Made by a program: the position numbers and the translations under genes. Positions 31,813 to 41,336 of a stretch of 64,000 nucleotides of DNA are shown piece by piece. Each line of letters begins with the position of its first letter. Positions within the stretch are counted from its first letter, which is position 1. Origin of the DNA: Acidisarcina polymorpha (GTDB lineage Bacteria; Acidobacteriota; Terriglobia; Terriglobales; Acidobacteriaceae); assembly GCF_003330725.1 (NCBI RefSeq), contig NZ_CP030840.1:1550001-1614000 (forward strand). Reading direction: 5' to 3'. The notes under the pieces are model-generated. The model saw only the letters and a program-made list of their open reading frames with translations, ran no database searches and was not told the origin of the DNA.

Positions 31813-33523
31813 CCGTCGCTCCCCGGCAGCCGACGAGGAAATCCAGATCCGCGCCCTCGGACGCCTGCATCACGTGCTCAACGTACAGTTGCTGATAGCC
31901 GCCCTTCATCGTCGGCAGGGAGGGCTTCCACGATGCGCGACGGCGCTCTAATTCTTCCGCCGGCACATCAAGATGGAGGCGTCTCGCCTCGACATCGAGT
32001 TCGATCATGTCGCCCTCCTCGACGAGGGCAAGCGGGCCGCCTACCGCAGCCTCCGGGCACACATGTAAGACGACGGTGCCATAGGCGGTGCCGCTCATGC
32101 GCGCATCCGAGATGCGCACGATATCGGTGATGCCGCGCTCGAGCAGCTTGGGCGGCAAGCCCATGTTCCCGACTTCCGCCATTCCCGGATAGCCTTTTGG
32201 CCCGCAGTTCTTCAGCACCAGGATCGAGTTCTCATCGACCACGAGGTCGGGATCGAGGATCCGTTCGTGATAGTGCTCGATGGTCTCGAAGACGACGGCA
32301 GGCCCGCGATGCCGCATGAGGTGGGGGGAAGCGGCCGACGGCTTCAGAACGGCTCCATCGGGCGCCAGGCTCCCTCGTAAAACGGCGACTCCGCCATGCG
32401 CGACCAGGGGGTTCTCGAAATCGCGAATCACCTCACGGTTCCAGTTGGGGGCCTCCTTGCAGTTCTCCCAAATGGTCTTGCCATTCACGGTAAGGGCGTC
32501 TTTGTGCAGCAAATCGTGTTCCCCGAGCGCCCGGATTGCCGCCGGAAGACCTCCGGCATAGTAGAAGTCCTCCATGAGAAAGCGTCCTGACGGCATCAGG
32601 TCGATCAGCGTAGGAACATCGCGGCCAAGCCGGTCCCAGTCGTCCAGGGTCAAAGGAATTCCAACCCGGCCGGCAAAGGCAAGCAGGTGGATGACAGCGT
32701 TGGTCGAGCCGCCAATGACGCCATTGACTCGAATCGCGTTCTCGAACGCTTCCTTCTTCAGAATCTTCGAAATACGCAGGTCTTCCTTCACCATTTCGAC
32801 GATGCGGCGTCCCGCCAAGTGGGCGAGCACCGACCGCCGGGAGTCGACCGCGGGAATCGTCGAGTTAAATGGAAGCGCCAATCCCAGCGACTCGGCCATC
32901 GACCCCATGGTCGAGGCGGTGCCCATGGTCATGCAGTGGCCGGCGGAGCGATGCATACAGGACTCTGCTTCGGTGAACTCCAGCTGCGTCATCTTGCCCG
33001 TCTTCAGGTCCTCGCTGAAGCGCCACACGTCAGTACCGGAGCCAATGTCCCTGCCCCGGAACTTGCCATTCAACATGGGGCCGCCAGAGACGACGATCGC
33101 CGGAACATCGCAACTTGCCGCGCCCATGATGAGCGAGGGCGTCGTCTTATCGCAGCCGCACATCAACACCACCCCGTCGATGGGATTGGCGCGGATGCTC
33201 TCCTCCACATCCATGCTGACCAGGTTGCGGAACAGCATGGCGGTCGGACGCATGTTCGTCTCGCCGGTCGACATTACCGGGAACTCCAATGGCAGTCCAC
33301 CCGCCTCCCAGACACCGCGTTTCACTCTTTCCGCTAAAGCGCGTAGATGAGCGTTGCAAGGGGTCAGTTCCGACCAGGTGTTGCATATACCGATGACCGG
33401 GCGGCCGTCGAAGACATCGTCGGGAAAACCCTGGTTGCGCATCCAGCTGCGGTGGAGAAATCCATCTTTATCAGTCCTTCCGAACCAGGATGCGGAACGG
33501 AACTTCTTCTTATCTTCGGGCAT
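31793..33523 (-). CDS. IlvD/Edd-family sugar-acid dehydratase (L-arabinonate dehydratase-like)
   Basis: An iron-sulfur dehydratase of 576 residues. Cluster and active-site motifs are present: CNTWSELTPCNAHL, MCGCDKTTPSLIMGAAS, SAGHCMTMGTASTMGSMAESLG, GGSTNAVIHLLAFA and the C-terminal DARMSGTAYGTVVLHVCPEAAVGGPLA. The N-terminal SWFGRTDKDGFLHRSWMRNQGFPDDVFDGRPVIG is typical of the arabinonate/sugar-acid branch rather than of IlvD proper (dihydroxyacid dehydratase). Likely product: 2-keto-3-deoxy sugar acid. I use the ATG at 33523, behind AAGCGAG; a TTG at 33538 is possible. The substrate is inferred. Confidence 0.9.
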   Translation of the reverse strand: MPEDKKKFRSASWFGRTDKDGFLHRSWMRNQGFPDDVFDGRPVIGICNTWSELTPCNAHLRALAERVKRGVWEAGGLPLEFPVMSTGETNMRPTAMLFRNLVSMDVEESIRANPIDGVVLMCGCDKTTPSLIMGAASCDVPAIVVSGGPMLNGKFRGRDIGSGTDVWRFSEDLKTGKMTQLEFTEAESCMHRSAGHCMTMGTASTMGSMAESLGLALPFNSTIPAVDSRRSVLAHLAGRRIVEMVKEDLRISKILKKEAFENAIRVNGVIGGSTNAVIHLLAFAGRVGIPLTLDDWDRLGRDVPTLIDLMPSGRFLMEDFYYAGGLPAAIRALGEHDLLHKDALTVNGKTIWENCKEAPNWNREVIRDFENPLVAHGGVAVLRGSLAPDGAVLKPSAASPHLMRHRGPAVVFETIEHYHERILDPDLVVDENSILVLKNCGPKGYPGMAEVGNMGLPPKLLERGITDIVRISDARMSGTAYGTVVLHVCPEAAVGGPLALVEEGDMIELDVEARRLHLDVPAEELERRRASWKPSLPTMKGGYQQLYVEHVMQASEGADLDFLVGCRGATVTRESH

Positions 33524-33648
33524 GTGACTCGCTTTCAAGAATCGATGCTACTTTCGTCTCGGTTTGTCATTGTCTGAAAGTCGCTCGATTGTCTAGTCTG
33601 AGGGGTAGCACGGAGAAGATCAAGCAGGACAGCTTTCAGGAGAATTCC

Positions 33649-33939
33649 ATGATCCGACATACCGTTCAATTCAAGTTGAAACACGAGCGTGGATCGCAGC
33701 TTGAACAGGATTTTCTCGCCACGGCACAGCACCTGGCGTCCATCCCCGGCGTGACCGAGTTCCTGATCGAGCGCCAGGTAAACGCAAAAAGTCCATATAC
33801 CTTCGGTATCTCCATGGAGTTCGCCGATCAGACTGCTTACGACGTCTACAATTCCCATCCTGACCATACCGGATTTGTTCAGAATCGATGGCTTCCGGAG
33901 GTCGAATCCTTTCTCGAGGGCGACTTTGTTCCGCTCTAG
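33649..33939 (+). CDS. Dabb-family (stress-responsive A/B barrel) protein
   Basis: A 96-residue ferredoxin-like barrel protein. The family pattern is clear: MIRHTVQFKLKHERGS at the start, IPGVTEFLIERQVNAKSPYTFGISMEFADQTAYDVYNSHPDHTGFVQNRWLP in the middle. Dabb proteins are small dimers of mostly unknown function, some acting in stress or as small-molecule enzymes. The ATG at 33649 has an excellent CAGGAGAATTCC leader, so the longer open frame is not used. Divergent from the sugar-acid dehydratase, 125 bases apart. Confidence 0.9.
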   Translation: MIRHTVQFKLKHERGSQLEQDFLATAQHLASIPGVTEFLIERQVNAKSPYTFGISMEFADQTAYDVYNSHPDHTGFVQNRWLPEVESFLEGDFVPL

Positions 33940-34077
33940 AACTGCTTCGCTGGCAGAGGGGCCGTACACCTTAGTTCAATAGGTAATTTTTATCTGTTTG
34001 ACTTGGTCTTCCTGCTCCACTATCGTCCCTAAACGACTCGCTACAGGTCATTTCCGGGCCGAATAGGAGGACTTGGT

Positions 34078-37000
34078 TTGCCAAGCGTACTGAGAAGAAT
34101 CGCCGGTTTTGTTGTGTTTTGCCTTGTTGGGGGATTCCCTTTCCTGGACTGCGCCGCCGCTGCTGTTACGGGTAGACCGACGCGGCTCACCTGCGACTCG
34201 ATGGAGCAGCCTCTGGGCATTGATACCCAACGGCCGCTCCTTTCGTGGCAGTTGCAGGATGCTGCCTTCGGCGCGAAGCAGACGGCTTACCGGATTCAGG
34301 TCGCTACCGCGCCACCCTTGTTGACGCAGGGAAAAGCGAACGTATGGGACAGCGGCAGAGTCGTCTCCGACCGCTCGGTGAACGTCGCGTACACGGGACC
34401 GGCTTTGGTCGCGGCGAAGCGCTACTACTGGCGTGTCCAGGTCTGGGACAAAGATGGCCGACCCTATCCAGAGAGCGCTGTGAGCTGGTGGGAAACCGGG
34501 CTGATGGACGCTCAGAACTGGCGAGCCAAATGGGTCGGCTTTGAGCAGGAGGAAGAGCGGAGAATCCGCGAATCCGGCGCGGCCTGGATCACCAATTCTG
34601 GGGCTGAAAACTACCATGGGAATGGCATCACCAAGCACGACTTCCGCTATGGCTTCAACCTCTCGAAGCCCGTTAAACGCGCAGTCCTTTATGTCACCGG
34701 CAGAGACACGGCAGCGGCATGGGTGAACGGAAAGCAAGTGGTCCAGCCAATGGCGATGCCCGCATGGAAGCAGTTTCCGTGGCAGACCTACACCACCCAA
34801 GACGTCACGAGTTCCCTGCACGCGGGACGCAACCTGCTTGCGGTCGAGGTCACCCTGTATGCCGCCAATCCGGATGGCATGGCTGCTCCGACCGACAGCC
34901 GCACCCCGATGAGCGCTTGCCTCTATATCGAAATGGAGGATGGTTCGGTCGACTTATTCAAGAGCGGAGAGGGTTGGAAAGGGGGGCTGAACGTCGAAGG
35001 CTCCTGGCAATCCGCTGATTATGACGACACAAAGTGGCAGGCGGCCGTCGCTTACGTTCCCCCCGCTTCGGCAAATGGAAATGCAGCGCCCGGTCCTCCG
35101 TGGCCGACGGAATCGGTCAAATTGCTGCGCAAAACATTCGATGTGAGTAGCCCCATTACTTCAGCGCGTCTTTATGTGACCGCCCTGGGCGCATACCAAA
35201 TGCACATCAATGGCCGCCGTGTCGGCGACCAAGTGCTTGCGCCGGGTTGGATGGACTTTCGTGAGCATGTCCCATACCAGGCCTATGACGTGACCGCCTT
35301 GCTCAAGACGGGAGCGAACGTCCTGGGGGCCTACCTCGCTCCAGGATGGTATACGACGCCGCTGATGTGGTTCCGGCAGGGGTACAACTACGGCAGCACG
35401 CCGCCCGCCCTCAAGGCGCAAATGCGTCTCGAACACGCTGACGGAAGCGTCCAGTGGGTCGCCACCGATGAAAGCTGGAAGGCCGATTCCTCCCCCGTTC
35501 TCAAGGCGGAGATCTACGACGGCGAGACTTACGATGCTCGGCGTACTCAACCAGGGTGGGACACGGCCAGCTTTCCAGGCGATTCCTGGAAGCCCGTCGC
35601 GTTGATTGAGCCAGTTGAGCCGGCCATCGTGGCCCAATATTTTCCACCCGTGCGCGTCGAGAAAATACTGAAGGCGAAGGCTGTCACCAGTCCCAGCCCC
35701 AGCGTCTATATCTACGACTTCGCGCAGAACCTCGCCGGAGTCGCCAGCCTGCGCGCGCAGGGCCCTGCGGGAACCGATGTCCGGCTGCGCTTTGCCGAAG
35801 TCTTGAACCCGGACGGCACCATCTACACTGAGAATCTCCGCACCGCCAAAGCAACCGACCACTTCATTCTCAGCGGGAAAGGCGTCGAGAGCTATCAACC
35901 CACCTTTACGTTCCATGGATTTCGATATGTTGAGGTTTCGGGTTTGCCGGCCAAACCGGCAGCGGATGCGGTAGAGGCGGTGGTCTTCCATAGCGATGCG
36001 CCGTTCACTGCTCAGCTGCACACCGGCAGCGCGATGATCAATCAGCTCTGGGAGAACATTCTCTGGGGACAACGCTCGAACTTCATCAGTGTGCCGACCG
36101 ACTGTCCGCAGCGGGATGAGCGGCTCGGATGGACGGCGGACGCGCAAGTCTTCTGGCGCACTGCCTCCTACAACATGGACCTAACCCAGTTTTCGAAGAA
36201 GTTCGCCGCGGATGTGCGCGGGACCCAGGTCGGCACAACGAAATACGGTATCTTCGCGCCAGGCACCATTACTCCGAATCCGGGATACGCCGCGGGTTGG
36301 AGCGATGCCGGCGTGATCATTCCCTGGACCGCGTGGCTGCAGTCGGGAGATACCCGGGTGATCGAAGAGAACTGGGAGGCCATGGAGAAATACCTGGACG
36401 CGATCCAGGCGGACAATCCCGATTTTCTGTGGTCGAAGAACTATGGAACGCCTTATGGCGACTGGCTTTCGCCGGAGGGTCCGACTCGCGAAACCTTGGT
36501 TGCCACCGCTTATTGGGCTTACGATGTGACGCTAATGCGGCAGATGGCGCATGCGCTCGGCAAGGCTGACGCGGAGGCCAAGTATGGGGACCTCTTCCAT
36601 AACATCCAGGCCGCCTTTGTGAAGGAGTTTGTCAGTCAGGATGGCTTTGTGAAGAGCGCCGACAAGGGGCCCTCCCCCTTTGGACAGATCAACAATCCAA
36701 ACGCTAAAGCTAAAGGTGACGACACCCAAGCGGGTTATGTGCTCGCGTTGCAGATGAATCTGCTGCCCGATTCCCTGCGCGGCCCGGCAGCCGACAAGCT
36801 GGTGGGCAAAATTGCGGCCAATGGATGGAAGCTTGGCACCGGCTTTCTAGGCACTCCCTACCTGCTCGCCGTCCTCGTCGATACCGGGCACGCCGACGTC
36901 GCTTACCGTCTTTTGTTGAATACCGAGTATCCCTCCTGGGGTTACCTGGTTGGCCACGGCGCGACGACGATGTGGGAGCGCTGGAACGGCGACCAGATGC

Positions 37001-37416
37001 GCAACGACCCAAGCATGAACTCCTACAACCATTACGCCTATGGAGCGGTAGCGGACTGGATCTACCGGTACGCCGCCGGGATCGACGCGCTCCCAATCGA
37101 CTCCGGGTTCCACACCGTTTTTCTGCACCCCAACTTCGATGCTCGGCTCGGGAGCCTGGACTTCTCCTATCAGTCTCTCTACGGAGAGATCAAATCATCC
37201 TGGTCGATACAGGGAAAGCATGTTCAATGGAAAGTGACGATCCCTCCAAACACGACTGCGCAGCTGCCGCTCTCTGCGGACCAGGCGAGTTCCTTCACCC
37301 TGGATGGGATTGGACTCGATCGGAGCAAGAAGGTGAAGCTACTGAAGACCGAAGGAAACACCCAGACCTATGAGTTCGCGGCGGGTAGTTATTCGCTGGA
37401 GGTTGTCCGGCCCTAA
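34078..37416 (+). CDS. Exported GH78 alpha-L-rhamnosidase
   Basis: A 1112-residue family GH78 inverting rhamnosidase, likely acting on plant or exudate glycosides outside the cytoplasm (signal peptide RRIAGFVVFCLVGGFPFLDCAAAA). Several N-terminal beta-sandwich modules (FN3-like about 35-150, bacterial alpha-L-rhamnosidase N-domains to about 600) precede the (alpha/alpha)6 catalytic domain. The acid motif is D675CPQRDE681R and the base motif TTMWE967RW, as in characterised GH78 enzymes. The start is a TTG at 34078 placed 7 bases after a perfect AGGAGG, which supports this unusual start codon. No dedicated transporter is adjacent. Confidence 0.95.
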   Translation: MPSVLRRIAGFVVFCLVGGFPFLDCAAAAVTGRPTRLTCDSMEQPLGIDTQRPLLSWQLQDAAFGAKQTAYRIQVATAPPLLTQGKANVWDSGRVVSDRSVNVAYTGPALVAAKRYYWRVQVWDKDGRPYPESAVSWWETGLMDAQNWRAKWVGFEQEEERRIRESGAAWITNSGAENYHGNGITKHDFRYGFNLSKPVKRAVLYVTGRDTAAAWVNGKQVVQPMAMPAWKQFPWQTYTTQDVTSSLHAGRNLLAVEVTLYAANPDGMAAPTDSRTPMSACLYIEMEDGSVDLFKSGEGWKGGLNVEGSWQSADYDDTKWQAAVAYVPPASANGNAAPGPPWPTESVKLLRKTFDVSSPITSARLYVTALGAYQMHINGRRVGDQVLAPGWMDFREHVPYQAYDVTALLKTGANVLGAYLAPGWYTTPLMWFRQGYNYGSTPPALKAQMRLEHADGSVQWVATDESWKADSSPVLKAEIYDGETYDARRTQPGWDTASFPGDSWKPVALIEPVEPAIVAQYFPPVRVEKILKAKAVTSPSPSVYIYDFAQNLAGVASLRAQGPAGTDVRLRFAEVLNPDGTIYTENLRTAKATDHFILSGKGVESYQPTFTFHGFRYVEVSGLPAKPAADAVEAVVFHSDAPFTAQLHTGSAMINQLWENILWGQRSNFISVPTDCPQRDERLGWTADAQVFWRTASYNMDLTQFSKKFAADVRGTQVGTTKYGIFAPGTITPNPGYAAGWSDAGVIIPWTAWLQSGDTRVIEENWEAMEKYLDAIQADNPDFLWSKNYGTPYGDWLSPEGPTRETLVATAYWAYDVTLMRQMAHALGKADAEAKYGDLFHNIQAAFVKEFVSQDGFVKSADKGPSPFGQINNPNAKAKGDDTQAGYVLALQMNLLPDSLRGPAADKLVGKIAANGWKLGTGFLGTPYLLAVLVDTGHADVAYRLLLNTEYPSWGYLVGHGATTMWERWNGDQMRNDPSMNSYNHYAYGAVADWIYRYAAGIDALPIDSGFHTVFLHPNFDARLGSLDFSYQSLYGEIKSSWSIQGKHVQWKVTIPPNTTAQLPLSADQASSFTLDGIGLDRSKKVKLLKTEGNTQTYEFAAGSYSLEVVRP

Positions 37417-37521
37417 TATGGATTGGGATGACGATGCCTCTACACGGCGAGAGACGCTCTTGATTGGAGGTAGTGTCCTGTGCCGGAAAGTGGCTTCATT
37501 CTAACAGGCAAAGCCTCCACA

Positions 37522-38538
37522 TCACAGTGACTCTACTTCTGCTCTGGCTAACTGTGGCTCGCGGATCAAATCGAGAAAGCGCTCTACTTCAGATCTTCCT
37601 CCTACCACGAGGGGTGTTCGCTGGTGAATGCCGCGAGGTTGCAGGTTGAGAATCGCTTCGTCTCCGTTGATTGCGAGGCCTCCGGCCTGCTCGGCGATGA
37701 GTGCGAGCGGGTTAGCTTCGTACAGCAGGCGCAGCTTGCCTTCCGGGTGCCCGGCCGTCGGCGGATAGAGGAAAACTCCGCCCTTCAGCAGGGTGCGATG
37801 AAAGTCGGCAACCAGCGAGCCGATATAGCGGGAGCTATATTCCTGGCCTGCTTTGCTGATGCGGAGATCTTCCAGATACGATCTGTAGTGTTCGGGAAAC
37901 TGCGCCGCATTCGCCTCGTTGCAGGAGTAGTACTTCCCCCTCTCCGGCATTTGCATACGATCATGGCTCAGCACGAAGGCCCCAATGGTCGGGTCGAGGG
38001 TGAAGCCGTAGACGCCTCGGCCGGCGGTGTAGACGAGCATCGTCGACGGACCGTAAAGCACATACCCGGCCGCTACCTGGCAGTTGCCCGGTTGCAGGAC
38101 CGAGTCAAGCCCGCTGGAGCGCTCGTCTTCTTTTCGTCTGTAGATCGAAAAAATTGTCCCGACATTTACGTTCACGTCGATGTTCGAGGAGCCATCGAGC
38201 GGATCGAAGACGATCACGTACTTCCCTTCGCCCGGCGGCCGGTCAAAGGTCACCGGCTCATCGTTTTCCTCCGAAACTAATGCCGCAACGCAGTCGCGGA
38301 CACCGAGGCAGTGCAGCAGGGCTTCATTGGCGAAGACATCGAGCTTCTGCTGGGTCTCTCCCTGAATATTGGTCTGCCCGGCGGTGCCAACAATATTGCA
38401 AAGTCCGGCGCAGCGAATCTTCGCCTCAATCATCTTTGCGGCGAGCGTAAGCCCGGACAGCAGCCAGGAGAAATCGCCGGAAGCGTACGGAACCTCTCTT
38501 TGCTGATGAAGAATGTGCTGCTGAAACGTGGTGATCAT
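37522..38538 (-). CDS. fbp: Class I fructose-1,6-bisphosphatase
   Basis: A gluconeogenic phosphatase of 338 residues. Metal- and substrate-binding motifs are present: VSEENDEP, VIVFDPLDGSSNIDVNVNVGTIFSIYR, the SRYIGSLVADFHRTLLKGGVFLYP segment and LRLLYEANPLALIAEQAGG. The ATG at 38538 (MITTFQQHIL) has AAGAGG upstream; additional open codons further out are not homologous. Gluconeogenic flux fits the sugar-acid and rhamnoside catabolism genes nearby, but no operon links them. A 23-bp perfect dyad lies 158 bases upstream of the start. Confidence 0.96.
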   Translation of the reverse strand: MITTFQQHILHQQREVPYASGDFSWLLSGLTLAAKMIEAKIRCAGLCNIVGTAGQTNIQGETQQKLDVFANEALLHCLGVRDCVAALVSEENDEPVTFDRPPGEGKYVIVFDPLDGSSNIDVNVNVGTIFSIYRRKEDERSSGLDSVLQPGNCQVAAGYVLYGPSTMLVYTAGRGVYGFTLDPTIGAFVLSHDRMQMPERGKYYSCNEANAAQFPEHYRSYLEDLRISKAGQEYSSRYIGSLVADFHRTLLKGGVFLYPPTAGHPEGKLRLLYEANPLALIAEQAGGLAINGDEAILNLQPRGIHQRTPLVVGGRSEVERFLDLIREPQLARAEVESL

Positions 38539-38695
38539 CGATGGACCTCTTTTCGCCCGACTTACTTCATCTGCAGCGTACGTGAAAGAAACTCGAGCTC
38601 TCCTGGCGGATGAGGCGGTCATCCGGTACTGGGACGATAGCGCCTTATGCCCCTGGTATCAACTAGAACCAGTCCAAATCGGACGGGCGAACGCA

Positions 38696-38718
38696 GTGCT
38701 TCCCGAACCGGGAAGCAC
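38696..38718. promoter_or_regulatory. Perfect 10-bp inverted repeat, possible operator
   Basis: GTGCTTCCCG (38696-38705) and CGGGAAGCAC (38709-38718) are exact inverted repeats around a 3-base centre (AAC). The dyad lies in the 278-base divergent region between fbp (start 38538) and the TPR-HTH gene (start 38817). Neither side has a T-tract, so it does not look like a terminator. It could be an operator, possibly for the adjacent HTH protein. No experimental match is known to me. Confidence 0.5.
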
Positions 38719-38816
38719 AAGAGCTTCATTGCCGGATGTTCTGGAAGGGCTGAACGCGACCGATCCAATGCGTCTGCCCGCCGGGAGGATTTCCCTGAAC
38801 AACTCGACCGATTCGG

Positions 38817-40418
38817 ATGACTCGCCTAGAATTAGAAGCCATGCCATTGACCACTCAACTGCTCGGCAAGCTGAATAAAGCCCTTGTCGACCGGAGCGTG
38901 AGGGAAGGATTTGCGCTTCTCGATCGGTCACGCAGGGATCTTGGTTCATTGACTGCCGGTAGCCCGCATGCGGTCGCCTATCTCTTGTGCATCGCGCAGT
39001 GGGTTGACCTCGGCTACCGCGATTTCGCCTACCTGGATGAGCTGTTCAGCCGCTTCGCTGATGTTCCTCGAGCTTCGATGCTGCTGGCCGATTACGTCCG
39101 GCTCCGTCTGGTGGAAGCACTCCGCGCCTTTGTCGCCGAAGATGTTGAACAGGCAATATCCATCTTCGGTTTTGTGCTGCAGGTCGAAGCGGGCATTGTC
39201 GAAGCCCACCTGGCGGTCGTCGCCCACTATTGGAAAGGACGAGCCCACCGCCGGCAGGGGCAATATGAGCTGGCCCTCCATCACATCGGGGAGGCGAAAC
39301 GACTTGCCCAGGAGATGAACGCGCCAAAACTGGTCGCCGTCACTAAAATCCATGAGAGCTGGCTGCTCTTTCAACGGGGCCAACGCCGTGACGCTTTCCG
39401 CCTGCTGGATGAGGCCGAAGCAGAGTTGAAGTCGACCGGCCACGCCTTGTCGCTGGGCAATATCGAGTCCGCCCGAGGCAGGTTCGTCCGCCGTTCCGGG
39501 GAATATACGACGGCTATCGCTCATTTCGAGCGCGCTGTCGAGATCTATGCCGGGCATGTTCCCGAACATCCGAACCTGGCCCGGGCGCTGGTCAATGCCG
39601 CCTACGTGAAGCGGCTGATTGCGTTCGATCTGCGCCATCGTTCGCGTTCCGGGCGGGCCAAGGGTCCCGACCACGCGCGTTATCTCGAGGTCTGCCAGGA
39701 GGCTCTGGAGCTTCTGCGGCGCGCTGAAGACATCTACTCCCGCCAGCATCATCAGGCAGGCACCGGATCGGTGCTGGTGAATGCGGGCCACCTTCATCTG
39801 GATAGCGGAGACCTTGATCGTGCGGAGGACGAAGCCAAGAAGGCGTTTCTGCTGGGCGAGGAGAAGCAGGACCACATTCTGATGGCCAGGGCCCGGATCT
39901 TGCAGTCAGCCATCCAAAATGAGCGCGCCGAGGAACAGCTTGGGGAGTCGACCGATACCGCGATGCATGCCCACCTGGCACGCAACTTTGCTGAAGAAGC
40001 GATTGTGCTGGCCAAGTTGACCCAGAATAGCCGACTGCTGGCTGGCGCCTACGTAGCCCGGGCTTCCGCGGCCGCAAATGAGTTCTTCCAGGATTGGGAG
40101 ACCGCGAAGCATTTCGCTGCATTGGCGGGCGAGAAGCTAGGCAAGGACGACCTCGACCATCTATCAAAGCAGCTCAGCTTATTGAAGACCCGTATTTTGA
40201 GGGCAACGGGCATTGATGAAATGCTCCGCGCCTGGTCCGAAGGCATCGTCGGCGACAAGACCTTCCAACAGGTGACCGAGGAATTCGCTGAACTGGTTAT
40301 CCCCAAGGTGTGGGCCCGAGAGGGTCGCAAGATCGCCCGGGTCGCCGAGCAGCTCTCGATTTCGCCAAAGAAGGTGAGGAGGATTCTCAATAACCTGGAT
40401 ATGCTTCGTACCCCGTAG
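38817..40418 (+). CDS. TPR-repeat protein with C-terminal helix-turn-helix
   Basis: A 533-residue soluble protein. From about residue 100 to 440 it is a run of TPR-like helical pairs (YWKGRAHRRQGQYELALHHIGEAKRLA; SARGRFVRRSGEYTTAIAHFERAVEIY; VNAGHLHLDSGDLDRAEDEAKKAFLL). The last ~30 residues (GRKIARVAEQLSISPKKVRRILNNLDML) read as a Fis-like helix-turn-helix. The layout suggests a transcription regulator whose TPR part senses a peptide or protein. I do not recognise a named family. Start ATG 38817; a second ATG at 38841 is possible. Divergent from fbp; lepB follows 129 bases later. Confidence 0.8.
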   Translation: MTRLELEAMPLTTQLLGKLNKALVDRSVREGFALLDRSRRDLGSLTAGSPHAVAYLLCIAQWVDLGYRDFAYLDELFSRFADVPRASMLLADYVRLRLVEALRAFVAEDVEQAISIFGFVLQVEAGIVEAHLAVVAHYWKGRAHRRQGQYELALHHIGEAKRLAQEMNAPKLVAVTKIHESWLLFQRGQRRDAFRLLDEAEAELKSTGHALSLGNIESARGRFVRRSGEYTTAIAHFERAVEIYAGHVPEHPNLARALVNAAYVKRLIAFDLRHRSRSGRAKGPDHARYLEVCQEALELLRRAEDIYSRQHHQAGTGSVLVNAGHLHLDSGDLDRAEDEAKKAFLLGEEKQDHILMARARILQSAIQNERAEEQLGESTDTAMHAHLARNFAEEAIVLAKLTQNSRLLAGAYVARASAAANEFFQDWETAKHFAALAGEKLGKDDLDHLSKQLSLLKTRILRATGIDEMLRAWSEGIVGDKTFQQVTEEFAELVIPKVWAREGRKIARVAEQLSISPKKVRRILNNLDMLRTP

Positions 40419-40547
40419 ATATTCGGTCCCGCCGCGGGACGGGCGGCGAAGCCATAGTTCTGCCAGAGATGAAAAATCGCGTATCGTAAGGGATGGAAGA
40501 TTTGCGCCTGCTCCAGGGCGGCAGAAATCCAACTGCGACGTGATGGC

Positions 40548-41336
40548 ATGAATCAGACGATGACCGACGAAACTCTCGAAGCTCCAGCATTGAAGAGCCC
40601 CCACGAACACGAAACACCGCTGGAAGCCTTCGCATCGATCTGCGGCGTGCTGGTCATCGGGCTCTTCGCGCTCACTTTCATCTTCCAGAATTTTGAGATT
40701 CCTTCCTCTTCGATGGAGAAGACGCTGCTCATTGGCGACCACGTCCTGGTCGATCGGATCACGCTCGCGCCAAAAACCAGTTGGGCCCCGTTCATTCCTT
40801 ATCGCAATGTCAAACGCGGCGATATCATCGTGTTTTTCAAGCCGGGCGAACCGGACCTCTACCTGGTCAAGCGGGTGGTCGGGACACCGGGCGACCATCT
40901 TCACCTGCGTAACGGGATTGTGTACCTCAACGGCCAACCGCAGAACGAACCGCTCGCCGACAAGCCCACTGATGCCAACTACTTCCCTTACCGGGATGAT
41001 TTTCCTGCGATCGCGCCAAGTGACGCCAGCGACGTAACCGCCAGTTGGTCGGTCGAACTGCCGACCCATATTGAGGGCGAGAATCTGGTGGTTCCTCCCG
41101 GGCGCTACTTCGCCATGGGCGACAACCGCACGGTGAGCCTGGATAGCCGCTATTGGGGTTTTGTGCCGCGGGAGAACATCGTAGGACGGCCGCTCTTCGT
41201 CTATTGGTCTTTCATCCAGTCAGGCGATCAGTATGAAAAGACCTCGCTGGCTGACCGCGCGAGCTTTCTGGTACACACCATCATCCACTTTTTCGATCAA
41301 ACCCGGTGGAAGCGCACAATGCATCTGGTGAAATAG
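40548..41336 (+). CDS. lepB: Signal peptidase I
   Basis: A membrane-anchored serine protease that removes Sec and Tat signal peptides. One transmembrane helix (about 29-46, ASICGVLVIGLFALTFIFQN) precedes the catalytic Ser55 in IPSSSMEKTLL. The general base is Lys108 in YLVKRVVGTPGD, followed by the structural motif MGDNRTVSLDSRYWGFV. Single-span topology is usual outside the enteric bacteria. Length 262. The following AsmA-like gene begins at or within its stop codon, so the two are translationally coupled. Confidence 0.96.
   Translation: MNQTMTDETLEAPALKSPHEHETPLEAFASICGVLVIGLFALTFIFQNFEIPSSSMEKTLLIGDHVLVDRITLAPKTSWAPFIPYRNVKRGDIIVFFKPGEPDLYLVKRVVGTPGDHLHLRNGIVYLNGQPQNEPLADKPTDANYFPYRDDFPAIAPSDASDVTASWSVELPTHIEGENLVVPPGRYFAMGDNRTVSLDSRYWGFVPRENIVGRPLFVYWSFIQSGDQYEKTSLADRASFLVHTIIHFFDQTRWKRTMHLVK

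Noticed and set aside
35161-36147. Minus-strand open frame of 328 codons opposite the rhamnosidase
   Set aside because: Antisense to conserved GH78 sequence, no motifs.
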